Source of the DNA: Schistocephalus solidus
Lineage: Eukaryota; Platyhelminthes; Cestoda; Diphyllobothriidea; Diphyllobothriidae
DNA length: 64,000 bases
Direction: 5' to 3'
NCBI GenBank assembly: GCA_017591395.1
Contig: WEDG01001280.1
Location: forward strand, 1 to 64,000
The notes below the pieces were generated by a model, which saw nothing but the letters and a program-made list of their open reading frames with translations, did not search any database and had not been told where the DNA came from. Every line of letters begins with the position of its first letter. The first letter of the stretch is position 1. Of the stretch, positions 1 to 10,609 are shown in pieces. Both the position numbers and the translations under genes were made by a program.

Positions 1-973
1 CGAGCCCGGCTAGATAAGGCATGATCGCAGCCGTAACAATTACAAGTGCCCTTGTACTGGTAGTGGCATTAGCTTTGCCATACCCTCAATACATGCTCCA
101 GCTCAAAGTAACTACTCGAATCACTGGGGTGCCCGCTAAAAAGCCATATTCCTCGCATCTCTCACACAGCAGTAGGTACGCGAAGCTTATTCCTTGAATG
201 TTGACCAATCGCAGTCGAGGCTGGGCACTTGAGATTTGCCAGGAATAATTTTCTGCTCTTGTTCCTTTGCCGCTTTGCTATCGCATACGAGGGCTCCTGA
301 TTAGGAACTCGAAAGTATAATTGGAATGCCTATATTGTTACCTTGCTTTCCTTGTTTACCTGAAGTTCAAGGGCCATTTTTCTATGCAAAAAGTACTCCA
401 CTGAAGCCTTGCTCCTCTGCCTTCTGCAATACTTAACATCCTTTTAGACTGCCGGGAATTTTCATGCTTATCTATCTTGTCAACAAAATCTGGGCTTCTT
501 AATTGGGTTTATATGGAAGCTTTCGTGAGATATGTTGCGAGTCATGAAGGGGACAATGTCTGGCTTGTATGACACCCGGTCAGTTGAAAATGGTGCTCTT
601 TCCACTAAAATTAAGGATTATAGAACTGTCAGTGCATTATTCTCGGCCAATTCTGCTGGACGTCGACGACATTCATTGAGAAGCCTGTTGCGTCCTTATT
701 CTTCACCTTCCAAACTATCTTGGCAGGTGATTTATGAGTACTCAAAATTAACTTTAGGGCTCCTGTGTATTATGCATAACATCATGTCTTTAAAGACCAA
801 TTTTTCTATTCCAACTGAACTCGTATGCCTCGGCGCGGGGTTGCGCTCCCATCTAGCGAAATTTTGTCCTAGCATAAGGGCTGCAACATACTGATAACTC
901 GTGCCCGTGAAATTTTATAACTGAATCTCGAGCGATGGATTTTCAACACGCTATTTTCTTCTTTCCCTTCCAG
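1..973. other. Upstream intron of the V-ATPase B gene, no recognised content
   Basis: No exon of subunit B and no repeat shared with the rest of the window was recognised here. A 120-codon open stretch at 532-894 has no family features and is probably chance. The region ends in the acceptor of the exon at 974. Confidence 0.6.
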
Positions 974-1103
974 TATGCGTGCTATGCCATCGGAAAGGAC
1001 GTCCAAAGCATGAAGGCGGTGGTTGGTGAGGAGGCCCTCAGCCCCGAGGATCTTCTTTATCTTGAATTCTTGACGAAATTCGAAAAGAATTTTATTGCTC
1101 AAG
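974..1103 (+). CDS. ATP6V1B: Penultimate exon of V-ATPase subunit B
   Basis: This exon starts after a pyrimidine-rich acceptor (ttctttcccttccag, ending 973) and codes in phase 0 from TAT. It encodes 43 full codons ending in FEKNFIAQ plus one base of the next glycine codon, followed by donor gtatct at 1104. The open frame and near-invariant family residues make the call secure. Confidence 0.92.
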
Positions 1104-4100
1104 GTATCTGTCTATTTTTTTCTCTCGTTTCGCATCAACTTTGTTATTTGTCGTCATCAGACTATTCTGGCTTCACCCAAAACCGTACTAAGCTTTTTCC
1201 TTAAAAATATTACCATCCTATGCTGTTGTCTCATAGTAAACACTTATGGTTTGTACATGGATGCGTGGTATGCCCCTGAGCTCCAAAAACAGATTACCTT
1301 ATTGCTTAAGACCTAAAAAGAGGCCAAACATGTTGCACACCAGAAGCAGCGGTGAAATGCTTGCAGAGCCACTACCTCCATTTCCTATCCAGTTAGGTAG
1401 TCTCATTGCTGCTACTAAAAATACCAGGAGAAAATCAGGCGAGACTTAAGTTGGCTCTTCCTAACCACCGTAGTAAATATGACGCGCATTCATCTATATT
1501 GACGCTGTGTAAAAGTCGCAGCTTTCGAGATTACAAATTGGCGGAGTATCGAGGTACTCCGACACGGGGAACTAGGTTTCTATATAACCTTGACGTCTCT
1601 AATCCACGTGACGGTAGTCTGATTCGTATCAATAGGTATATCCTCAGCATGGTAGATGTTGAATTAGGTGGAGGGGGCTGATAGTCTGGTTAGCTACTGC
1701 CCTGGCCTTCTCTTGTCATTAGGGAAGAGGGTTAAATCGATGCAACGAAAGCCTCCCTCACTATATCTTAAGTCGCATTAAAATCGCCACTGCTCATGGC
1801 CTAGAAGTAGGGGTGTTTCTCTTCAAGTTCAGTTTACGGTCGGTATTGCGTCTTTTGTCGCTTTCGGTCGCGCTTGGTGCTTGCTTCCATACAGGTTTTA
1901 ATGTCCTATTTGATCAGCTTCATTGTTTTTGGCAGTAGCGACGGTTCGTTTTAAATGCTATCAGCAAAGCGTCTTATAAATCAACAGTCATCAAACAGTT
2001 TCCAAGGTAGAAAAAATTCCTCACATAGGTCTACAATACAAAACGATACCGCACCAGCCTTCATACTATTCCGTAAGCCGTGCTGTGATTGTCCCATTTA
2101 AATATTTCCGGCCATTTGTAGAACGTTCGCTCCGAAAGACGTTTATAAGTAGTCATTCAACCTTTTTGACCACCCAAAAATTATGGCTTAGTAGCCAATT
2201 TTTACACAAAAATACAGACGGAACCGATTCCTGAGGTAACTACCACATTCTGTGTCCTCACCTTCGCAGTGTTCAATGTTAGAATCAAACGGCATCTGTT
2301 AGTCTTATAGTTTGATTCATTCCGGTCCTTTGCAATGAATCATCGTAGGTAATTAGGGCAGCGGCCACAACATTGTTTAAACTGGTAATTAGGCGCTCAC
2401 CGGGATAGACGGACCTCAATGTGGGTTATCTGAAAATCTGAGCAGCCAAGGTGCACATTTTGAACAGAATGTGCGGTCTAGTCCCGTGGAACATGTTTTT
2501 CAAAGAACTTACTTATGGGGCTCCATTTGACTGAAAGATGAAGTTATCCGTGGCTGTGACAAAAGTCACCCCATCAGTGTGTCCAGTTACATGTTCTTCG
2601 CAAGGTGTGTGTACATGGTAAATTCCCTGTTGTGTGAAATCCTGGTGCTTGTGTTTGGGAAGCCAGGTCGTGTACGTAGTACACGTAGACGAGGTCACCA
2701 GCAGCTGCGCCCGCTTCCGCATCAGACAACTGACCGGCTCGGACAGTGGTCTGATTGTGGGGGTTGGGAAGAGACTGAGGTCGAGAGCTCAGCGTATTTT
2801 CCTCACTATAAACAATCTGACGCGCTTGAGCCTATCACGGTGCGCTAAAAGCCGTGGCTTGGAAGGTTGCCAACTGACGGGATAACTCGGACCGCGTGGT
2901 CAGCCCAATGTGTGTTTTGTGTGGAGTGGCTGACTGGCGGACTGAGAGTCAGGTTGCAATGGCTCCTTCTAAATGTGGCCTTTATGGCACTCCACCCGTG
3001 GGATCCGAGCCAGGTGTGGTGGTACGCCCAGGGGCGGCTCCGGCCGCGCCAGCTACCCGCGCCTCTCTCCCATCTCCGGTCTTCTTGACTCTGTCTTGAC
3101 ACCGGGCTCAGTTGGGGAGGAGGAGAGAGTGCGGTAGCTGCAGCGCAAGGCTACTATCACTTAAAACTAATTCACGCGCAAGTCACCGTCCCTGCACCAC
3201 CTGGTGTGGAGCATACGGTGGACCTCGTCGAAATCGACGGTCGAACTATCGTGTACATGGTAAATTACCGAGTGCATTAAGTGTTAGCGAGTACCTTGCA
3301 TGCTCAGTCTCAGCCTACAAAGTCCTTCTCTACGCGACTCCAGCGGCAGTATGGGGAGTCGGCAGTGAGCAATGGATTGAGACGTACCTTGTCGTTTTCC
3401 CGAGTTTGGCCGAATGACAGGGACGATGTCTACCGCGTGCTTCAGCAAGCTGAAAGCAAACGTGGTGACTCGCGCGTGGGTTAGCTCTAAGTGATAGTTA
3501 TCCTGTACTGCATCTACCACACTCTTACCTCAAATGTCTATGCTGGGTTTCCTGCCAGAGTCAAGAAGACCGGAGCAGGGTCGGCGCAGATTTTGCGACC
3601 GAGTGCTCCGTCATTTACCGGTGCATCCTTTATGCTCCATCTGTTTGTGACGGCCTAACTGTTACGACAGTGGTGGGCTGTTGAAGCGCATACGAAGTGA
3701 TCCTAACGCTAGCTTAGAACTGAGTTCTTTTGTTCTGTTAACATGAACTGTCAGCGAGAAAATCTGGTTGAAAATATAGAAATGAGGACAAATGGAATTT
3801 AGCACCACTTACTGCCTCGTTAGTGATTAAGAAACTATCGAAAATGTCTAATTCTTTTTGAACTCGCTATACGCTTTTCCGCTCCTTGGTGCTAATATAA
3901 GTCCCAGTATTGCTAGTAGAAAAGGCCGACAGAGGTTTACATTTAAAATAGAACTTAAAACTTAAGAAATTAGCTAAACATTTAACAAGCGAGTGCTCCG
4001 TTGGATTGCTCTGAAGAAATAACTTTCATGCAGACATGTAGAGCAACGGAAATAATTAATTTGTTGCTTTAATTGTGCGAGTGCAATTTGCCCTGACACA

Positions 4101-4649
4101 CTTAACCTTCCTCCTCTCACACCTTGGTCACCCCTCTTTAAATGATTTTTGGGCTCCTTTTCTACAACTTCCATTTCCTTTCGGGTTGGTAGTTTTTAAG
4201 TTGTGTCTGTTTAGACAGTAACCTAACACGATAAATCATCCAAGACGTGCCCGCCGCCCAGACGGACGAATGGATTTTCCTGATTTTGCTGTTATAATTA
4301 GACGTTTAAGCTTCTCTGTTCTCTTTTTCTTGTTCTTAAAAGGTAATCTCCTTTTTGATGTGTATTTGGACTTGCGCTTTTATCATGAATTGCTTTGAGT
4401 GAAGTTGCCTAGTTTAAAAACATTGTAGTTTTTCATCAAGACCACTTGGAACTTTTTTTGCACTCGTTAACCTCCTTGTCTCACCCGTCTCTCCTAGGCC
4501 CCTACGAAAATCGCAGTGTCTTTGACTCACTCGACATTGGCTGGGAGCTGCTGCGAATCTTCCCCAAGGAGGTTCTAAAACGAATCCCGTCACGTATTCT
4601 CGATATTTATTATCCTCGGCGTATGGAGACGGCTGCTACTGCACGCTAG
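974..4649 (+). CDS. ATP6V1B: V-type H+-ATPase catalytic-head subunit B, last two exons (5' part outside window)
   Basis: Joining 974-1103 to 4498-4649 gives 282 nt, 93 residues plus stop, matching the C-terminus of V-ATPase subunit B. Visible signatures are [20 protein letters not shown], then [19 protein letters not shown], then [20 protein letters not shown] and [12 protein letters not shown]. Subunit B is the non-catalytic nucleotide-binding subunit of the V1 head, alternating with subunit A, in the proton pump of endomembranes and some plasma membranes. The junction codon is GGC (g at 1103, gc at 4498-4499), so the intron is phase 1 with gt at 1104-1105 and ag at 4496-4497. The tail after YYPR (RMETAATAR) differs from the usual short subunit B end. 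Earlier exons, including the nucleotide-binding core, are not in bases 1-973 and must lie upstream. The paralogue cannot be assigned. Confidence 0.93.
2609..2624 (+). repeat. 16-bp direct repeat, left (candidate target-site duplication)
   Basis: The sequence gtgtacatggtaaatt occurs here and again at 3251-3266, exactly flanking repeat copy A. A duplication this long fits target-primed retrotransposition, although part of it (gtgt) may overlap the repeat's own 3' end. Confidence 0.55.
2625..3250 (+). repeat. GGCTTGGAAGG-family dispersed repeat, copy A
   Basis: This is one of at least nine copies in the window. Recognisable blocks in order are: a segment with gaccggctcggacagtgg; cctcactataaacaatctga; ccgtggcttggaaggttgcc; the Cys/Trp-rich-looking segment around 2900-2960; ggatccgagccaggtg; ccggtcttcttgactctg; and a 3' end of tcgaactatcgtg. 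Short frames such as SAVDAAQVYYHFKLNHAQ recur between copies but no long conserved ORF exists, so it looks non-coding. It begins after and ends before a 16-bp direct repeat, the clearest insertion footprint for this family here. Confidence 0.75.
3251..3266 (+). repeat. 16-bp direct repeat, right (candidate target-site duplication)
   Basis: This is an identical copy of 2609-2624. It directly follows the tcgaactatc 3' end shared by most family members. Confidence 0.55.
4498..4649 (+). CDS. ATP6V1B: Terminal coding exon of V-ATPase subunit B
   Basis: The acceptor tctctcctag ends at 4497. The exon completes the split glycine and runs through [20 protein letters not shown] to a TAG at 4647-4649. 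No AATAAA is seen in the first kilobase downstream; the first is near 5777, next to a tRNA-like repeat, so the 3' end of the mRNA cannot be fixed. Confidence 0.93.
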
Positions 4650-5684
4650 GTTCTATCCTTCCTTCATCTACTGAACCCCTTGTGCGGATCATTTTCTCTT
4701 CTAGGTTTTCTTATTGTGATTCTACTACCATTCGCCGTCGGCCAACCTGTTTTGCTGACTGCCTTAACTGGGGGGTAGTTCATGCCTTTTGATGTTGTGC
4801 TTTGCCTCCTCTCATTCAACTTCCACTTACTTTTGGTGATTCCCTCCACTTTCTTGAAATCCCTCTCCAAAAGCATAATATGTTCTACTTGTTGTGTATG
4901 GCTCTTACGACTGTCATTAAATTTGTTTAACGATCATTTCGTTTTTCTGGCTCGATCATCGGGGTTTAGAGTATGTCAGCCTTTATTTGCCCCGCACATG
5001 TATCCGTTCGTTGTCCCACTGACCGCCGTTATTTTGTGAGTCTTAGAATGTGTCTTACCTATGGGTTCCTCCAATACAAAGCAATGCAAAGCGCTATAGC
5101 CTCCCATTTCGACCCTCGAGCGTTAAATGTTATGAAACATACTGCAGGATTGAATCTTCTACGTGAAAAGGCCGTCAAATATTGGGCCTTAAACCGCGCA
5201 GCTATTCATGGCAGCGGGCCTGAAGAGCTTAGCTTCTCCAGCAGTGGAGGATTGAACCGTCAAGTTCCCTGTACCCAGTCCAGGATCATACACAGACAGC
5301 CATATAGCCAGCAATGGGGTTTGTCGAATGTAAAAGTGCGTACTTGTAGAGGGGCTCCAGTTCGGAAAAATTATTCTTAAGTGCGAAGTCGTGCTGTTAA
5401 CTGACGTAGATTCGATAGATTTTAAGTAGGGCTCCGATTCAGGGGGTCAGCGGTGCTACTTCATCTGGTAACAAAAAGCCTCCTAGCTATGTGATTTTCC
5501 CATGCAACCTGGGCAGAAAATGCCTAGTTGTCTGATTATGTTTACTTCCTATGCAATTTTAAATTGAAAACAGTGGTTTGAACGTCGCAAGCGACGGAAA
5601 TTTCCACTGTTACACGAATTTCGTGCTAGGAACTAAGGCCTGCCTCAACCACTCTCCCATTTATCCATAAATCGGTGCGTAGAG
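4650..5684. other. Region downstream of V-ATPase B, no gene recognised
   Basis: This presumably includes the 3' UTR and intergenic DNA. A 135-codon open stretch at 4973-5380 shows no recognisable domain, no flanking splice logic and no repeat in the window, so I do not call it a gene. Confidence 0.5.
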
Positions 5685-5790
5685 GTTTGGCGCAGTGGCT
5701 GTGGTGACATGAAGTCGCCGTATAACGCACACCACACGGGCTTGGATCTCACGTACTTGAGCGATGTAAAGTTTGAATTAATAAAGTGTC
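5685..5790 (+). repeat. tRNA-related SINE-like fragment
   Basis: An A-box-like stretch tggcgcagtgg lies at about 5689-5699. A weak B-box-like segment (gggcttggatctc) follows about 50 bases later, then an AT-rich stretch with AATAAA near 5777. No anticodon arm can be folded convincingly, so this is a derived repeat and not a tRNA gene. Confidence 0.35.
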
Positions 5791-6620
5791 ATTGTGGCTA
5801 GACTTTAAGTTCGGGGAAGGAATGAGTTTTCCTGACAGTGGGTTAGCGTGTAGGTTACAACTTTTAGCGCGTCGTATTTACTGCACTGCAACGTTGGCCT
5901 CACACCACCTTCATTCTCCCTTGCACCAATGGTCTAAAAGAGCCTCCCAACTGACTGATGATGGGATTGGGTAAATGGTTGAGGTGGCTTAACGTCCCAA
6001 TACATCGCATTTAACTTGCACACATGTCGGTTCAACCGTCCTCGTCTACATTGCACGATTTCATGCCAGAAGTTTGCATTAGTGATGGCTAGGGTCACTA
6101 TGTAAACTTACAAGCCATGTTGTGATTTAATGTGGCTAGGTGGCGTAATCTTGAAGACTGTGTGATACTGATTGCCTTCATGTTTGGGCTTTTGACCGAA
6201 TAGGCACACGCGGTGGCGGAGTAGGAAAATATAGTGTGGGCAGGGGAGACGTGCGTTACGGGTGTTAGCGGAGACCTCTGGCACTGGTTCAGCACTCCAA
6301 CCGCGATTAATCCGCAAATGACCGACCAGACCGGTGTGTGGAAACTTCATCTTACGACATTCCGCCAATACTGCCAATCATACTTAAGGGTCTACAAAGT
6401 TCCTTGGTTAATTAAGAAGTGTTTGAAATAGGTCTTCATGGTGTCCTTCTACTGTTGCTTCTGTCCACTTTGTTTGCGAGCACTTGAAGCGATGCCGCTA
6501 TAGTATGTTTGTGTTACGGCGATCGGCACTTGACGCACCAGTCACGCGCCAAGAAGTAAAACAGTCGCATTTCGCAGGCGCGTGCGTGGATCAGCAGTTG
6601 ACACGCATGTGAACAATGCA

Positions 6621-6775
6621 GACAAAGACTAGGAAGACTGGAATGTCCATTTATGGTTCATTAGTCATCATCAACCAGCCATACTTAACCCGAGGTGGTG
6701 TCCCACCCAAGGATTGAACTCGCAGTCTGTTGATCAGAAGCCCAACGCTTTAACCATTGAGTCACGGGCTCGTTG
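6621..6775 (-). repeat. tRNA-derived SINE, inverted-pair left member
   Basis: Read on the - strand it begins with a tRNA-like head (ctcaatggttaaagcg; cttctgatcaacag; a B-box-like gagttcaatcc). It then has the family body (ggctggttgatgatgactaa, ccagtcttc). The same head and body recur many times in the window. It faces the + copy at 6821. Confidence 0.65.
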
Positions 6776-6820
6776 TCTTGTTGGTTTAGATAGGGACTAT
6801 TGACTGCATTCGTTGATGAA

Positions 6821-7083
6821 CTCTTAATGGGTAGAGCGTTTGGCTTTTGATCAACAGGTCGCGGGTTCAAGCCTCGGGTGGGGCACCACTTGGAGTTGGG
6901 TATGACTGCCTGCTGATGGCTAATGAGTCGGAAATGGCCATTCCAGTCTCCATTGTCTTTCTCGGTATGGTCCACCGGCCTTTACTAGTAATGACTGCTG
7001 TGCGGCTGCTTGCGGGGCTCGATAGTGAGCCCCAAGGCAGAATGGGACGACTGAGTTCCGTTAGCGATCGTTGAGCGTTCGTC
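6821..7083 (+). repeat. tRNA-derived SINE, inverted-pair right member
   Basis: The tRNA-like head has A box gggtagagcg and B box gggttcaagcc. The body contains ggttgggtatga and ccattccagtctccattg. The distal tail (gtgcggctgcttgcggggct, agcgatcgttgagcg) recurs at 15.4, 49.9 and 52.2 kb. This is one of the fullest copies. Confidence 0.7.
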
Positions 7084-7607
7084 AACGAAAGTTGTCACGC
7101 AGCTCGATCGTTTTCGCTGTTTCGGCGCTGGAAACCCGCGGGGGGTCTGCCCACGCTGACGCCAGCCAGACACTGCCGTAGCTTCTATGTACGGCACGTT
7201 TGGCAGAAGGGTTGATAAGTTGTTCGTAAAGTTATTAAAGTTGTTATCTCTGCCAGCCCATATCTGTTGCATATTCCACTTACAACTGGCAAACATAAAA
7301 GTTCTTTAGGCCTACCAGCTATCCTTACGGTAAATCCCAACAGTCACGGTTGGACTAGATTCAACGCGTGAAACTCGTTCATTTTCCTTGCCTAGATTTG
7401 TGTGCTGTACATTGGTCGAACTCACATGAATGTTGTCAGGTCAACTGTGCTGTTAATCTTCAGGTTCGCGTTTACGATGATGCCATGACTGTTCCAGACA
7501 GCATTACAACTAGTCTTATGGGGGCTAGGTTTACAACTCGGACGTGCAATTTTGTCGGTGATTTTTGATGGTGCGGAAGATCTTTTTATTCAGGTATGGG
7601 AATTCGC
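7084..7607. other. Unassigned DNA
   Basis: No repeat shared elsewhere and no recognisable coding exon was seen. An open stretch at 7368-7568 follows a plausible acceptor (cttcag near 7463), but its protein matches nothing I recognise. Confidence 0.4.
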
Positions 7608-7830
7608 TTACCACGGAAAGACGATTACTAGTGGTATGCATCCCATGCCCGGTGTAGACGATAGTAAATGCTCATTAGTGCACGATAACCGTTTTTTGGT
7701 CATGCCGAAAGCTGCATGGTGCAAATCGTATAAGTCCAGAAGTTTCTGGATTTGTAATTCTGTCATAGTGTTTAGTGTACAGTCGTCGACAAAAAGGAAG
7801 TGAAAAGTCCCTGATCGTGGAGGTCTTCGT
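7608..7830 (-). pseudogene. Reverse-transcriptase fragment of the zinc-finger-tailed LINE
   Basis: On the - strand the frame reads FHFLFVDDCTLNTMTE, then a stretch resembling the region after the RT catalytic motif. In the LINE family the motif is (F/Y)ADD; here the alanine is valine (FVDD). The fragment has no start, no flanking domains and is cut off by repeat copy I on its 5' side. It is a dead remnant. Confidence 0.6.
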
Positions 7831-7834
7831 GACT

Positions 7835-8205
7835 GTGAACATACCACAGTTCGACCGTCGATTCGCACAATGTCCACCATGTGCTCCGGGGCATTGTGGG
7901 CATAGGGATGATGGCTTTCGCATGAATGAGTTTATTGGGATAGTAGACTTGCGCTGAATCCACCGCACTCGCCTCATATTTCGTGGCTCGGTGTCAAGGC
8001 GGGGTTAAGCAGACCGAAGATGGGATATGGCGCAGGTGGCTGGTGCGGCGTGAGGCTGCAACTAGGCGTGCCACTACATCCCCTTGGTCTACGCACAAAA
8101 TAATAGAATTTCCCACAACAGAAAATGGGACGGCCACTCGGATCATAACTGAGTGGAATTTCCATAGAGGTCACATTAAGAATTAGCATTGCAGCCTAAC
8201 TTTCG
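7835..8205 (-). repeat. GGCTTGGAAGG-family repeat, 3' half, copy I
   Basis: On the - strand it runs from the segment aggctgcaatg (8205 side), through a diverged match to the ccggtcttcttgactctg block and the tctactatcc segment, to the shared end cggtcgaactgtgg near 7845. It sits between two LINE fragments of opposite orientation. Confidence 0.6.
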
Positions 8206-8214
8206 GTCTTTAGA

Positions 8215-9433
8215 AAAGGAGGCTTAGCCTGATGAGCCTCCACCTACTTCTTCGGGGAGACAAGTTCGCCAGCATCATCGGTGCCTTCCCTCCCCACATG
8301 ACGAGCTCTGATGCGATAAAGGTCAAATACAATGAGGACCTGCACGCTCCGCTGGCGACTGTGCCGAAGGCGGACAATTTAATTATCCTTGGTGACGTAA
8401 ACGCCCGCGTCAGGACGGACCGCGCTGCCTGGCAGGGAGTGCTGGGGCCCCACGGTCTCGGTGGCTCTAACAATAACGGACTCTTTCCTCTGCGAACGTG
8501 TGCGGACACCATCTCCTGCTGACCAACACCTTCCGACGCGGGAGAAGGCCACGTGGATGCACCCTCGGCTGCGACGATGGCAGCTATTGGAATATCTCTG
8601 CGTCCGGAGGCGAGATCGACAGGACGTGCTGGTGATCAAGTTGATCCGCAATACCGATGGTTGAACGGATCACCGTCATCTTCCAGTTGAGGCTCCGACT
8701 TCAACCCTGAAGAAGGCCCCAAGGTAAGCGACCGCCAGGTAAGTTAAATACTCTTTTTAAATTTGCCTGTTCACTCTTTTGATTTCAGTAACAAAATAAC
8801 CCAGAAACGGGAGACCTGCATGCTCCATCCACCGTGGAGACACGATGGTGTCAACTGCGAAATGTCACCCAGTCCACCGCCCTCGAAGTCCTCGAGCGCG
8901 CACGCTGTCAACACTAGGACTGGTTTGACGACAATGACGCCAACATCAGCAACCTAATCACGGATAAGAATTGACTACACAAAGCCTACATGGACTTTCC
9001 GACTGACGCCACCAAAGCAGCCTTCTTCGGATGCCGCCGCCTTGTACAGCAATGGCTGCGGGAGATGCTGGACGCCTGGATGCTCCGAAAGGCTGAGGAA
9101 ATCCAGGGGTAAGCGGACCGCAATGAAATGAAAAACTTTTTCAAAGCCATCAAGGCCATCTACGGCCTGTGTATCAGGAGGACCGCACCGCTGCTGACAG
9201 AGAAATCCCAACTTCGGAAGCGCTGGGCCGAGCACTTCAGAAGTGTCCTTAATTGCTCATCAGCCATCTCCGATGCTGTCCTTGACCGGCTGCTTCAAGT
9301 GGGCACGAAAAATGATCTGGATCTCCCGCCTGCCCTACCAGAAACCAGCCGGGTCGTGCAACAGATTTTCAATGTGAAAGCACCGGGATTCGGTGCAATC
9401 CCACCGGAAGTCTTCAAGCACTGCGGGCCCCGG
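8215..9433 (+). pseudogene. Endonuclease and linker region of a zinc-finger-tailed LINE, decayed
   Basis: Broken frames spell an AP-type endonuclease of a non-LTR retrotransposon: [20 protein letters not shown], then [16 protein letters not shown] (metal-site GDxNAR motif), then [17 protein letters not shown] later frame around 8660-8690 resembles the TDH region. The linker follows (NFFKAIKAIYGLCIRRTAPL; KRWAEHFRSVLNCSSA; APGFGAIPPEVFKHCG). In this family PPEVxKH should lead into the reverse transcriptase, but at about 9433 the sequence jumps to the region after the RT, so the catalytic domain is missing. Several frameshifts and stops show it is not functional. No host role is inferred. Confidence 0.75.
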
Positions 9434-10408
9434 CATGGAGAGGATTCGTGAGGACTGGTGCAGCAATCTATGAGGTCAACTGGATCGCCACTGCTAAGGC
9501 CAAAAGGGTGCTCACAAGTCACTAGCAACCCGGATCAAAACCGCCAATGCCCAAACCCTGCCAACGTGCTCACGCTGTCGACGCACATTCCGCGCGCGAA
9601 CCGGCCTGGTCGGACATCTTCGAACTCAATACAACAACAATCCCATAACATCAGCCTCTGACATACCTGCTTCAAATCCCTCGACGACGACCACCCCAAC
9701 CTCTGATAATAAATTCATCGATGCCCCGCCGCCCACGATCACCGACATCATCCTCCCTCCTCCACCCCCGGCGCCGATCACGGCAACAAACACCACTTGC
9801 CCCACTCCCACCACCTCAGAAGCCACTTTCGACTACCACCACCACCACCGCCCCCAGTACCAGCGATGGGGACTCTGTACTAACCTGTCCTCATTGCGAT
9901 CACATATTCACCTCACACATCGGCCTGGTCGGTCACTTGCGAATCCATCGCACAGAGACGGGTGAACTAGTGCCTGGAAGACCAACACACAGCAGAGATC
10001 GCCGCCTCCAATGATCTCACTGCCCAACACGTATTCACTCATCACATGGGCCTGATCGGTCACATGCTCATCCTCGAAAGCGGAGTCCACCGCGATGCCA
10101 GCACATCTTGCGCACCCATCAACACTTCCCACATTCCTCCCATGAACTCAACTACCAGTACCAGCAGCAGAGCCCCGCAGAATCACCAGAATCACCACCT
10201 ATCCTGTACTCATTGTCACCGCAAGTGCACACCACGCATCGGCCTGGTCGGTCACTTGCGAAGCCATCGCACAAAGACCGGCGATCCAGTGCCAGGAGCA
10301 CCAACATACACCCGCCACCCTCGACTCAACTGTCCGCACTGCCCACGCACATTCACACCCCGCATAGACCTATTAGGTCACATGCATCTCCATGAAAACC
10401 TGCGGTAG
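9434..10408 (+). pseudogene. C-terminal C2H2 zinc-finger tail of the same LINE
   Basis: After the deletion junction the frame resumes with RTGAAIYEVNWIATAKAKR, the post-RT tail, and then a series of C2H2-type fingers in shifting frames. These include TCSRCRRTF..TGLVGHLRTQ (about 9563-9635), LTCPHCDHIFTSHIGLVGHL (about 9880-9945), LSCTHCHRKCTPRIGLVGHL (about 10200-10257) and LNCPHCPRTFTPRIDLLGHM (about 10326-10385). The frame ends in HLHENLR and a TAG at 10406-10408. Finger linkers carry TGEPVPGAPTHSRD-like sequence. The fingers probably bind nucleic acid for the element; this is inference from the domain. The 10046-10408 stretch is the longest intact part. Confidence 0.7.
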
Positions 10409-10609
10409 AACACCACTGGATATTCCACAACACTACATATCTCCTCATCGGCCTCTCTATCTCATATAATCACACGCAACACCACAAAAACATGTTTTCA
10501 GTGTGCTTAACTGATTGAGAGGCAAGTATTATCCTCGGCTCTTTCTCCGTGGGAATCTTCTGTTGAATGTGTGAGCTGAGCTTGAGAAAATCATGGGACG
10601 ATTAGCATC

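Larger units (their letters stand above)
1104..4497 (+). other. 3.4-kb last intron of the V-ATPase B gene
   Basis: The intron is bounded by gt at 1104 and ag at 4496-4497. It holds one GGCTTGGAAGG-family repeat insertion at 2625-3250. The remaining parts, 1104-2600 and 3270-4490, are AT-rich with only short uncharacterised open stretches. Confidence 0.8.

Noticed and set aside
532..894. 120-codon open frame upstream of the V-ATPase exon
   Set aside because: It lies in an intron, shows no subunit B residues, and has no domain features.
2867..3417. Short Cys/Trp-rich frames recurring in several places (for example SAVDAAQVYYHFKLNHAQ)
   Set aside because: They recur because the GGCTTGGAAGG repeat recurs; frames break at different points in each copy, so no conserved protein is supported.
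4973..5380. 135-codon open frame downstream of V-ATPase B
   Set aside because: No recognisable family, codon pattern or splice context; length is unremarkable for the window.
6685..6975. 96-codon - strand frame with SWLKRWASDQQTASSILGW-like sequence
   Set aside because: It is a translation through the inverted SINE pair. The peptide-like pattern comes from the tRNA-like head.
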